From an uncultured Acidobacteriota bacterium (GTDB lineage Bacteria; Acidobacteriota; Polarisedimenticolia; Polarisedimenticolales; JAIQFR01): a stretch of 64,000 bases of DNA. Positions 7,102-16,316 of the stretch are shown piece after piece. The notes under the pieces were generated by a model, which saw only the letters and a program-made list of their open reading frames with translations, searched no databases and was not told the origin of the DNA. The translations under genes were made by a program, and so were the position numbers. Location: positions 1 through 64,000 of the forward strand of contig CALMJU010000071.1 of NCBI GenBank assembly GCA_937864465.1, given 5' to 3'. Positions within the stretch are counted from its first letter, which is position 1, and each line of letters opens with the position of its first letter.

Positions 7102-7686
7102 ATGACGTTCATCAACTACGCGGCTCGCGAGATCAACTGCAAGATCGTCTATTACGGCCCCGGCCTGGGGGGGAAGACGACCAACATCCAGTACGTGTAC
7201 GACCGCACGGGCTCCGCGACCAAGGGCAAGCTCATCTCTCTGGCCACCGAATCCGACCGCACCCTCTTCTTCGACTTCCTCCCGATCGAGTTCGGCGCGA
7301 TCCGGGGCTTCAGGACCCGCTTCCACCTCTACACGGTTCCCGGTCAGGTGTTCTACGACGCGTCGCGCAAGCTCATCCTCAAGGGGATGGACGGGGTCGT
7401 GTTCGTCGCGGACTCGCAGGAGGTCCGCATGGACGCGAACCTCGAGTCCATCCGCAATCTCGAGGAGAACCTGAAGGAGCACGGCTACGACCTCAAGCGG
7501 GTTCCGTACGTCCTTCAGCTGAACAAGCGCGATCTCCCGACCGCGGTGCCCGTCCCGGAGATGATCGCCGCCCTGCGCGTCAAGAACGAGCCGGTCTTCG
7601 AGGCCATCGCCACCCGAGGCGTCGGGGTCTTCGACACCCTCAAGTCGATCGTCAAGGGGGTGCTGCTCGACCTCCGGAGCCGCTGA
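7102..7686 (+). CDS. mglA: MglA-type small Ras-like GTPase
   Basis: A 194-residue GTPase nearly collinear with Mgl[21 protein letters not shown] start, P-loop [10 protein letters not shown] (19-28), switch 2 region [16 protein letters not shown] and base-recognition NKRDLP. MglA switches cell poles in gliding bacteria and also occurs in non-motile bacteria, where it sets polarity. It probably forms a two-gene operon with mglB. No motility genes are visible, so its output here is unknown. Confidence 0.94.
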   Translation: MTFINYAAREINCKIVYYGPGLGGKTTNIQYVYDRTGSATKGKLISLATESDRTLFFDFLPIEFGAIRGFRTRFHLYTVPGQVFYDASRKLILKGMDGVVFVADSQEVRMDANLESIRNLEENLKEHGYDLKRVPYVLQLNKRDLPTAVPVPEMIAALRVKNEPVFEAIATRGVGVFDTLKSIVKGVLLDLRSR

Positions 7687-7747
7687 GGCCCGAGGGCGCC
7701 CGCCGGGCGAAAACCTCGCCGCCGCGCAGGCCGCGGGGGCGCGCAGC

Positions 7748-7776
7748 TTGACACTTTCCGCTCGTTGCTCTAGAGT
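7748..7776 (+). promoter_or_regulatory. Promoter of the rplU-rpmA operon
   Basis: Consensus -35 TTGACA at 7748-7753, 17-base spacer, -10 TAGAGT at 7771-7776. Transcription would start about 25 bases before the rplU ATG at 7808. Confidence 0.8.
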
Positions 7777-7807
7777 TACGCGTTTGTCGGCCGGGAGGAA
7801 CGGAACC

Positions 7808-8122
7808 ATGTACGCTGTGATCGAGTCGGGCGGCAAGCAGCACCGCGTTCGCGTCGGCGACGTCGTCCGCGTGGAGTCGCTGCCCGCGCAGGCCGGCGAC
7901 CCGGTCGCCTTCGACCGCGTCCTGATGGTGGGAACGGGAGACGGCAGCCGGATCGGCACGCCGACCGTGGCCGGCGCGAAGGTGACCGGAACGGTCGTCG
8001 AGCTCGGCCGAGGCTCCAAGGTGATCGGCTACCTGTTCAAGCACCGCAAGAACTCGAACCGGAAGCGGTGGGGCCATCGTCAGGCTTACACGGCGGTCAA
8101 GATCGAAGCCATCGAGGCGTGA
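7808..8122 (+). CDS. rplU: 50S ribosomal protein L21
   Basis: A 104-residue protein with the L21 signature MYAVIESGGKQHRVRVGD at the N-terminus and FKHRKNSNRKRWGHRQ near the C-terminus. It binds 23S rRNA in the large subunit. The ATG at 7808 has GGGAGGAA upstream. It heads the conserved rplU-rpmA-obgE order. Confidence 0.98.
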   Translation: MYAVIESGGKQHRVRVGDVVRVESLPAQAGDPVAFDRVLMVGTGDGSRIGTPTVAGAKVTGTVVELGRGSKVIGYLFKHRKNSNRKRWGHRQAYTAVKIEAIEA

Positions 8123-8137
8123 GCCGGGGAGAACGCG

Positions 8138-10221
<2,084 letters not shown>

Positions 10222-10225
<4 letters not shown>

Positions 10226-10611
10226 CACGGGAACTCGCCGCCTGCATCGAGGCCGCCCGGGAGAAGAAGGCCGAGAATCTGGTCGTCCTCGACCTCCGGC
10301 CCCTCAAGGCCTTCACGGACTTTTTCGTTGTGTGTCACGGCACGTCGGGCCGCCACGCGCTGACGATCGCGGAGGGCGTGGAGGAGAAGCTCGCCCGGAC
10401 GCTCGGACGGAAGCCCGGCCACGTCGAGGGGCGCCGCGCCGCGGAGTGGATCCTCCTCGACTACATCGACTTCATCGTGCACGTCTTCACGGCCGACCGG
10501 CGAGCGTTCTACGGCCTCGAGCGCCTCTGGGGAGACGCACCCCGGCTCGAGCTGCCGGACGAGGTGCCGAAGGGCCTCGCGCGGCGGCGCCGCGCGAGGT
10601 CCCCGGCCTGA
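10222..10611 (+). CDS. rsfS: Ribosome silencing factor RsfS
   Basis: A 129-residue protein that binds L14 and prevents subunit joining. The family core is plain: EKKAENLVVLDLRPLKAFTD, FFVVCHGTSGRH, GRRAAEWILLDYIDFIVHVF. There is no ATG, GTG or TTG in frame between far inside nadD and the conserved core. The only position that fits is CTG 10222, which forms a CTGA overlap with the nadD stop and has AGGAGGAG at 10208-10215. I therefore place the start at a CTG codon. Confidence 0.92.
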
Positions 10612-10623
10612 GCGGGGGCGCCG

Positions 10624-11589
10624 GTGCTGGAATTCGCGACGCGCGACGCCGGGTTCCGCCGCCTCCTCGATCTCGCCGATCGCGCCGCCCGGTCCCGGGC
10701 GAACGTCCTGATCACGGGGGAATCGGGAACCGGCAAGAACCGGCTCGCGAGGTTCCTCCACGAGCGCAGCAGCCGGAGCGCGGGCCCCTTCGTCGAGGTC
10801 GCGTGCGCCAACCTGCCCAAGGAGCTGATCGAATCGGAGCTCTTCGGCCACGAGCGCGGAGCCTTCACGGACGCGCGAGAGGAGCGGGGCGGGCGGTTCG
10901 AGCAGGCGTCGACGGGCACGCTGTTCCTCGACGAGGTCCAGGAGATCGACCCGGCGCTCCAGGCGAAGATCCTCCGCGCGATCGAGGAAAAGCGCTTCGA
11001 GCGGCTGGGCGGCACGCGCACGCTTGAGGTGGACATCCGGATCCTCGCGTCCACCCGCGAGGACCCGGCTTCCCTCGTCGCCCGGGGCCGGCTCCGCGAG
11101 GATCTCCTGTATCGCCTCGACGTCGTGCGCCTGCACATCCCTCCCCTGCGGGAGCGCCCCGGCGACGTTCCGTTGCTGGCGCGCGCGTTCCTGGACGAGG
11201 CCGTCGCCCGGCACGACCTGACGCCTCGCAGGCTCTCCCCCGCCGCGATCGCGGCCCTCGCCCGTCACTCGTGGCCCGGGAACGTCCGCGAGCTCCGCCA
11301 CGCGATCGAATCCGCCGCCGTTCTCGCCGGCGGCGAGATCCTCGAGGCCGCGGACCTCCCCGCGGGCCTCTCCGTGGCGAGCCCGGCGAACCTGCGCGCG
11401 GCCGCGTCGGAAGGGATGACGCTCGACCGTCTGCAGGAGGCGTACGTCGACGAGGTCCTCCGCCGTACCCGAGGGAACAAGTCCGCAGCGGCGAGGATCC
11501 TGGGCATCCATCGAAAGACGCTCCACGAGCACCTTCGCGCGCGATCCGGCCGGGCGGCCTCGGGGGAGCCGGGCGGGGAAGGCTCTTGA
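10624..11589 (+). CDS. Sigma-54-type AAA+ transcriptional activator without receiver domain
   Basis: A 321-residue protein starting with GTG. It goes directly into the AAA+ domain: Walker A GESGTGKN, the loop motif GHERGAFTDA, Walker B GTLFLDE, then SWPGNVRELRHAIE and a C-terminal Fis-type HTH (GNKSAAARILGIHRKTLHEHL). There is no N-terminal sensory domain. The sigma-54-contacting GAFTGA is GAFTDA here, a variant that also occurs in other members. Lying between rsfS and rlmH, it is unusual in this housekeeping operon. Its target promoters are unknown. Confidence 0.88.
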   Translation: MLEFATRDAGFRRLLDLADRAARSRANVLITGESGTGKNRLARFLHERSSRSAGPFVEVACANLPKELIESELFGHERGAFTDAREERGGRFEQASTGTLFLDEVQEIDPALQAKILRAIEEKRFERLGGTRTLEVDIRILASTREDPASLVARGRLREDLLYRLDVVRLHIPPLRERPGDVPLLARAFLDEAVARHDLTPRRLSPAAIAALARHSWPGNVRELRHAIESAAVLAGGEILEAADLPAGLSVASPANLRAAASEGMTLDRLQEAYVDEVLRRTRGNKSAAARILGIHRKTLHEHLRARSGRAASGEPGGEGS

Positions 11590-12050
11590 AGATCCTGCTT
11601 CTCTCGGTCGGGAAGCCTCGCGACCGGGAGATCTGCGGCCTCCACGAGCGCTACGCGGAGCGGATCCGGAATCTCGGCGTCGAGTACGAAGCCGGCTGGG
11701 TACCCGAGGTCAAGTCCGGAGGCCGGTACTCGGACGATCACGTCCGCGAGCGTGAGGGGCGCTCGCTCCTCGCCGCCCTCCGGCGAGCGGGGCGGAAGGT
11801 CGCGCTCGACCGGACGGGCGAGGCGATGTCCAGCGAGGAGTTCGCCCGGCGCCTCGAGTCCTGGGTGTCCCCCGGCGTCGCGTTCGTCGTCGGGGGCCAT
11901 CTCGGCCTGCACGCCGACGTGCTCCGCTCGGCGGACAGGATCTGGTCCCTCTCTACCCTGACCTTCCCTCACGAGCTGACGCGCGTGCTCGCTGCGGAGC
12001 AGATCTACCGGGCCCTGACGCTCCTTCGCGGGATCCCCTATCACCGGTGA
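11586..12050 (+). CDS. rlmH: 23S rRNA pseudouridine-1915 N3-methyltransferase RlmH
   Basis: A 154-residue SPOUT methyltransferase, the usual family length. Motifs are KILLLSVGKP at the start, ALDRTGEAMSSEEFARRL, FVVGGHLGLHADVL and the C-terminal LTFPHELTRVLAAEQIYRA plus GIPYHR. The start is TTG 11586, forming a TTGA overlap with the stop of the sigma-54 activator gene. It probably closes the rplU-to-rlmH operon. Confidence 0.95.
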   Translation: MKILLLSVGKPRDREICGLHERYAERIRNLGVEYEAGWVPEVKSGGRYSDDHVREREGRSLLAALRRAGRKVALDRTGEAMSSEEFARRLESWVSPGVAFVVGGHLGLHADVLRSADRIWSLSTLTFPHELTRVLAAEQIYRALTLLRGIPYHR

Positions 12051-12096
12051 GGTCGGCCGGAGCCTCGCCGGGCCCGAGCGGCGCCGGCGGCTCATC

Positions 12097-12125
12097 TTGA
12101 CGCTCCACGGCGCCTGAACTAATCT
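12097..12125 (+). promoter_or_regulatory. Putative promoter of the lapB-like gene
   Basis: -35 TTGACG at 12097-12102, 17-base spacer, -10 TAATCT at 12120-12125 (weak match). It lies about 60 bases upstream of the ATG at 12187. Confidence 0.5.
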
Positions 12126-12186
12126 TGCCTCGGCCCCTCCGCGAAGATCCGTTCGGGAGCCTTGGGGCCGTCCCGGAACCCTGGCC

Positions 12187-13557
12187 ATGAGAGTCCGCAC
12201 CTTCCTCTTCATCCTCTTGGCGGTAGGAGTCGTCTACGCGTCCGCCTCCCTGTTCATCTCGAACCGCGAGGTGCTCGAGCGCCCGTTCCGGTTCTGGGGC
12301 GGCGTGGATCTCCCGGTCGGCCTCACGCTCCTCATGTTCCTGCTGGTCGGCGTCGGCATCACGGTGCTGGCCGGACTCACGCGGGAGGTGGGGATCCTCG
12401 TCGATCGGTCCCGGCGGCGCCGGGCGACGCGCAGGGCGGAGGAGATCGAGGAGGAGTACACGCGCGGGCTCACCGCCGTGCTCGAGGGGAGATCCGAGGA
12501 CGCGCTGCGGCACTTCCGCGCGGTCCTCGAGCGCGACAGCCGCCACTTCAACACGCTCCTGAAGCTCGGCGAGGTCCTGCGTGCCGAGGAGAGGTACGGC
12601 GACGCGATCGAGTACCACCGCAAGGCCCACCATCTGAAAGAGGACGACCCGAGGCCGCTGTACGGTCTCGTCGAGGACTACGAGGCCAAGGGAGACCTCG
12701 ACAGGGCACGAGCGGTGCTCGGCAAGATCCTCGCACTGAGCAAGCAGTCGGTCCCCGCCTGGCGCAAGCTGCGCGCGCTGCACATCAAGGAGCGAGGCTG
12801 GGCCAAGGCGCTCGAGGCGCACGAGCGCGTCGAGAAGTACGCGAACCCGGACGATCCGCGGGATGCGGCCGACCGGCAGGTCGGCCGCGGCATCCGCCAC
12901 GAGATCGCGCTCGAGGACCTCCGCGCGGGGCGCACCAAGGAGGCGATCGCCGCCTTCCGGCGTCTCGCGAAGGGGTCCCCTCCGTTCGTGCCCGCGCACG
13001 TCCGCCTCGGCGAGTCGCTCCGGCAGGAAGGCCGGGACGCGGAAGCGGTCGAGGTGTGGGAGCACGCCTTCGAGACCACGAACTCGCCGGTCTTCCTCGA
13101 GCTCCTCGAGGAGCACTTCCTGGAGCGCGAGCAGCCGATGCAGGCGATCGAGGCGCTCAAGCGGTGCGCGGGGCGCGCGCGCCGCGACACGCTCGCGCGC
13201 TTCCACCTCGGGAAGCTCTATTTCCGGCTCGAGATGCTCGACGACTCGCTCTCCGTGCTCACGGCGCTCGAGGGACGGACCTCGTACGCGCCCACGCTTC
13301 ACTACCTCGTCGGGCAGATCCACGAGCGCAGGAAGAACTTCCGGGAGGCCGCAGGCGAGTACCGCAGGGTCATCAAGGAAACCGAGCTCGCGCAGCTCGA
13401 GTACCGGTGCCGCTCGTGCGGGACCCGTGCCCCCGAATGGACGGATCGCTGCGGCGCCTGCGGCGAGTGGGGCTCGGTGGAGATCGATTTCCGCGAGGAG
13501 ATGTCGATCGAGGAGATGGGCATCCCTCCGGCCCCCGTGTACACGAGCCGGACCTGA
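12187..13557 (+). CDS. lapB: LapB-like TPR protein with LapA-like membrane anchor
   Basis: A 456-residue protein. Two hydrophobic helices (about 5-25 and 42-65) separated by a short SNREVLERP loop resemble LapA. They are followed by many tetratricopeptide repeats (about 90-410) and a rubredoxin-like C4 zinc ribbon (YRCRSCGTRAPEWTDRCGACG) typical of the LapB/YciM C-terminus. E. coli LapA and LapB are separate neighbours that help FtsH degrade LpxC and so balance lipopolysaccharide synthesis. Here both appear joined in one chain. The LapB part is well supported; the LapA assignment is by topology. Confidence 0.8.
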   Translation: MRVRTFLFILLAVGVVYASASLFISNREVLERPFRFWGGVDLPVGLTLLMFLLVGVGITVLAGLTREVGILVDRSRRRRATRRAEEIEEEYTRGLTAVLEGRSEDALRHFRAVLERDSRHFNTLLKLGEVLRAEERYGDAIEYHRKAHHLKEDDPRPLYGLVEDYEAKGDLDRARAVLGKILALSKQSVPAWRKLRALHIKERGWAKALEAHERVEKYANPDDPRDAADRQVGRGIRHEIALEDLRAGRTKEAIAAFRRLAKGSPPFVPAHVRLGESLRQEGRDAEAVEVWEHAFETTNSPVFLELLEEHFLEREQPMQAIEALKRCAGRARRDTLARFHLGKLYFRLEMLDDSLSVLTALEGRTSYAPTLHYLVGQIHERRKNFREAAGEYRRVIKETELAQLEYRCRSCGTRAPEWTDRCGACGEWGSVEIDFREEMSIEEMGIPPAPVYTSRT

Positions 13558-13609
13558 CGTCCTTCGTCCCGAGTCCCCGAAGCCTCCCAGGAGCCCGCCG
13601 CCGGTGGCG

Positions 13610-14413
13610 ATGCGCAGGGTGCTCGCGCTCTCGCGGCGCCGGGTCCTCCCCCTCCTGGCGGACGCCATCCTTCCGGCGGACTGCCTGGCGTGCGGCCGGC
13701 CTCTTCGCGTCGAGCACCGGCTCGGGGCCTGTCTGGAATGCTGGGCCCGCCTGCGCCCGCTCCTGCCCCCCCTCTGCCTCTCGTGCGGCCTGCCCGCTCC
13801 GAGGGACTCCGACCTGCTCGGGCCGGCGGGGGGCAGGTGCGCCGCGTGCGTCCTCGATCCTCCGCCGCACGGCGGAGCGAGAGCGGCCGTGGCGTACGAC
13901 GACGACGCCCGCCGCTTCCTCCTCGCGGCGAAGCTCTCGGGCCGGCGGCGCCTCCTGGAGCCGCTCGGGGAGCAGCTGGCCGCGGCGGTCCGGGCCTCGG
14001 GGCTCGCGGAGGGGTGCACCCTCGTGGTCCCCGTCCCGGCCCATCCCTGGCGGCGTCTTGCCCGCGGGTACGATCCGGCCGGAGACCTCGCCCGTGTCGC
14101 GGCGAGCCGGCTAGGTCTCCCTCTCGGAACTCGATTCCTCGCCCGCAGGATCCTCGCGGCGCCGGCGGCGAAGCGCCTTCCCGCCGTCCGGCGCGCGAAG
14201 GCCGCGGCCGCCGCCTTTCGCGCGCTCCGCCCGACCCGCGGAGAGAGGGTCTTGCTCGTCGACGATGTGATGACTACCGGCTCCACCGCGGCGGCGTGCG
14301 CGATCGCGCTCGTCCGGGCGGGAGCCGTCGAGGTTCGGGTGGCCGTCTGGGCCCGGACGCTGCCCGGGAGCCCTGCCGGGCCGCGTGGCCGGAGGCCGGA
14401 CCGGCGCCTATAA
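13610..14413 (+). CDS. ComF-family phosphoribosyltransferase-like protein
   Basis: A 267-residue protein. An N-terminal double zinc finger (CLACGRP, CLECW, CLSCGLP, CAAC) is followed by a PRTase-type domain with the PRPP-binding motif LLVDDVMTTGSTAAAC and VVPVPAHPWRRLARGYD. ComF proteins take part in DNA uptake in competent bacteria, but family members are widespread and often uncharacterised. ATG 13610 is used; the in-frame GTG 13604 is a possible alternative with AGGAG upstream. The stop codon lies within a TATAAT box of the next gene. Confidence 0.9.
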   Translation: MRRVLALSRRRVLPLLADAILPADCLACGRPLRVEHRLGACLECWARLRPLLPPLCLSCGLPAPRDSDLLGPAGGRCAACVLDPPPHGGARAAVAYDDDARRFLLAAKLSGRRRLLEPLGEQLAAAVRASGLAEGCTLVVPVPAHPWRRLARGYDPAGDLARVAASRLGLPLGTRFLARRILAAPAAKRLPAVRRAKAAAAAFRALRPTRGERVLLVDDVMTTGSTAAACAIALVRAGAVEVRVAVWARTLPGSPAGPRGRRPDRRL

Positions 14414-14414
14414 T
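14386..14414 (+). promoter_or_regulatory. Putative promoter of the cyclophilin gene
   Basis: A perfect -10 TATAAT at 14409-14414 that includes the comF-like stop codon. The -35 position 17 bases upstream (14386-14391, TGGCCG) is poor. The cyclophilin ATG is at 14468. Confidence 0.5.
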
Positions 14415-14467
14415 ACGGTGCGCGGCGCCCGCTCCTGCGGAAACGCGCGTCGCCGAAGGATGCTTTC

Positions 14468-15412
14468 ATGCGCGATCTCGTCGCCGTGGTATCGCTCGCC
14501 GCCCTCCTCGCCGCGCCGGCCCTTGCCGCCGGCGACGAGCCCCTCCCCGGCGCCGTCAGGGCCGTCCTCGAGCTCAGCCGGCAGATTTACTACGCGGGCG
14601 AGCCCCTTCAGGTCCGGATCAGCGTCGGGAACGAAGGGCCGGCGGACGTTCGGAACCCGGTGAAGACGCCTCTTCCGCGCGGCTTCGAGGTTCGCGCCGC
14701 GGAAGGCAAGGCGCTCGACGCCGAGGGGATCGAGAAGCTCGCGGAAGCGTCCCGACCGTCCACGCTTTCCCCCGGCTACTCGTACAGCGTCGTGATCGAC
14801 CTCGCGGAGCACTACCCGGCGCTGCGCTCCCCCGGCACGTACGAGATCCGATGGGCGGCGGACGGTGTCGCGTCGAAGACGGTCGTCGTGCGGCTCATCC
14901 CGCAGTACGACGCCGCGAAGGAGTACCGGGCGCGCATCGAGACCGACGAGGGGACGTTCGTCATCGAGTTCTTCGGGAAGGCCGCGCCGCTCGCGACCAA
15001 GGCGTTCGTCGACATGGCGAACACCGGCTTCTACGACGGCCTGATCTTCCACAAGGCGGTGAGCGACCAGTTCATCGAGGGAGGCGATCCCCAGGGCAAC
15101 GGAGGAGGAGCGCCGCCGTTCCGCTACCCGGCCGATCCGACGACGATCCCGCCGATGGCAGGGACGGTGCTGATGAAGCCGGTGAGCCCGACCCCCCCGA
15201 CGAACGGGTCGCAGTTCATCGTGCTGGTCAGGCCGGAGCCCACGTGGACCGGTCAGGCCACGGTCTTCGCTCAGGTGGTGGAAGGGCTGGATGTCGTCCA
15301 GCGAATCTCCCGGCTGCCCACGACCCAGCAAGCGGCGCAGCCTTACTTCAAGCCCATCAAGGACATCCGAATCCTCCGGGTGACGGTCTTCGAAAAAAAC
15401 CCCGCGCGGTGA
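14468..15412 (+). CDS. Secreted cyclophilin-type peptidyl-prolyl isomerase
   Basis: A 314-residue protein with a signal peptide (LAALLAAPALAAG, cleaved near residue 21). Residues about 25-145 look like a beta-sandwich domain; residues about 150-310 are a cyclophilin domain (GTFVIEFFGKAAPLATKAFV, GFYDGLIFHK, FIEGGDPQGNGGG, TNGSQFIV, VFAQVVEGLDVV). It probably acts on protein folding in the periplasm. The catalytic arginine of cyclophilins (FHR) is lysine here (FHKAV), so isomerase activity may be reduced. ATG 14468 has GAAGGA upstream. Confidence 0.88.
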   Translation: MRDLVAVVSLAALLAAPALAAGDEPLPGAVRAVLELSRQIYYAGEPLQVRISVGNEGPADVRNPVKTPLPRGFEVRAAEGKALDAEGIEKLAEASRPSTLSPGYSYSVVIDLAEHYPALRSPGTYEIRWAADGVASKTVVVRLIPQYDAAKEYRARIETDEGTFVIEFFGKAAPLATKAFVDMANTGFYDGLIFHKAVSDQFIEGGDPQGNGGGAPPFRYPADPTTIPPMAGTVLMKPVSPTPPTNGSQFIVLVRPEPTWTGQATVFAQVVEGLDVVQRISRLPTTQQAAQPYFKPIKDIRILRVTVFEKNPAR

Positions 15413-15527
15413 CGAAGGGCGCGGTGTTCCCGATCGCGCGGCGCCGGAACGCGCCCGGGCGGGCGACTCGGTGCCCCTCCGGGAGACGAGAAGGCGCGGG
15501 CTGGCTAGGAAGCTGGCGAACGCTTGC

Positions 15528-15556
15528 TTGACCGGCGGGCACCTTCACCGTATAGA
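15528..15556 (+). promoter_or_regulatory. Promoter P1 in the 332-base gap before the small secreted protein gene
   Basis: -35 TTGACC at 15528-15533, 17-base spacer, -10 TATAGA at 15551-15556. The gap 15413-15744 has no credible reading frame; it holds this promoter and a second one (15659-15686), so the RNA from P1 would carry a leader of about 180 bases. Confidence 0.7.
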
Positions 15557-15658
15557 GATTGCGGCCCTTTGGGAAGGCACGGGTCTTGGTTATCGAATCT
15601 AGAGCGAAAGAGGGTCCGGGGCCCGAGGCGCAACGTTCGGTGAGGGACGATAAACGGC

Positions 15659-15686
15659 TTGACGATCGAGTGAATGGCCGTATAAG
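15659..15686 (+). promoter_or_regulatory. Promoter P2 of the small secreted protein gene
   Basis: -35 TTGACG at 15659-15664, 16-base spacer, -10 TATAAG at 15681-15686. It is the closest strong promoter to the ATG at 15745 and gives a leader of about 50 bases containing GGGGAGG before the start. Confidence 0.75.
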
Positions 15687-15744
15687 TAGGTTACTTCGCT
15701 GTCATTGAGGCTTTTAACTTGGAGGTTCCCGTACCGGGGAGGTC

Positions 15745-16197
15745 ATGTTTATGAAGAGAGTGATTCAGGTTGTTCTGATGGCACTCGTCGCTGTCGCACT
15801 CATCGTGCCCGTCGGCGCAGGCGACACCTTGAAGGTGGGTGACTTCCTCACCCAGATCGCCCAGGCGAAGAACCTGCCGGCGACGAACGGTGCCGCCGCG
15901 TACGAGTCGTTGAAGTCCGCCGGGATCACGCTGCCCAACCTCGACGTCAACGCGACCCTCACCGAGGGGACGGTGACGCTGATCGCCGCGGCGCTCGGCA
16001 TCAACGTGACGACCAGCAATCCGACGGCCGTGTTCAGCGAGAGCCAGGCGACCGCGTTCGTCACGACGTTCGCGTCGGAGATCCAGACGGTCGGCGGGGA
16101 CGGCGTCGACCAGCCCGCCGTCGACATTCCCTACGGTCTCCAGAAGGGCTACACCTGGAGGAAGGGCCAGACGAAGTCTCGCACCGAGCCTCTGTAA
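15745..16197 (+). CDS. Small secreted protein of unknown function
   Basis: A 150-residue protein. Residues 1-25 form a signal peptide (VIQVVLMALVAVALIVPVGA, cut before GDTLKVGDF). The rest is rich in Thr, Ala and Val without cysteines, and ends in a basic Lys/Arg tail. I recognise no family; TLKVGDFLTQIAQAKNLPA with SLKSAGITLPNLD hints at small helical modules. Two strong promoters, a GGGGAGG ribosome site and a near-perfect intrinsic terminator flank it, suggesting an abundant single-gene transcript. The ATG at 15751 is a possible alternative start. Confidence 0.75.
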   Translation: MFMKRVIQVVLMALVAVALIVPVGAGDTLKVGDFLTQIAQAKNLPATNGAAAYESLKSAGITLPNLDVNATLTEGTVTLIAAALGINVTTSNPTAVFSESQATAFVTTFASEIQTVGGDGVDQPAVDIPYGLQKGYTWRKGQTKSRTEPL

Positions 16198-16260
16198 TCG
16201 GGAGAGCACGATCGGGCCCCTGGGTCCGGTCGGACGGCCCGGTCCGGTAGTATCCTGACA

Positions 16261-16293
16261 GGCCGCCATCGCGTCGAGCGGTGGCGGCCTTTT
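16261..16293 (+). terminator. Intrinsic terminator of the small secreted protein gene
   Basis: A 12-base-pair stem GGCCGCCATCGC / GCGGTGGCGGCC (one G-T pair), five-base loop GTCGA, followed by TTTT at 16290-16293. It lies 63 bases after the stop codon. Confidence 0.9.
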
Positions 16294-16316
16294 CCATGTG
16301 AAGGGGGCTCGCAACG

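Noticed and set aside
7687-7747. Possible hairpin terminator after mglA
   Set aside because: No stem of useful length with a T-tract was found; only GC-rich sequence.
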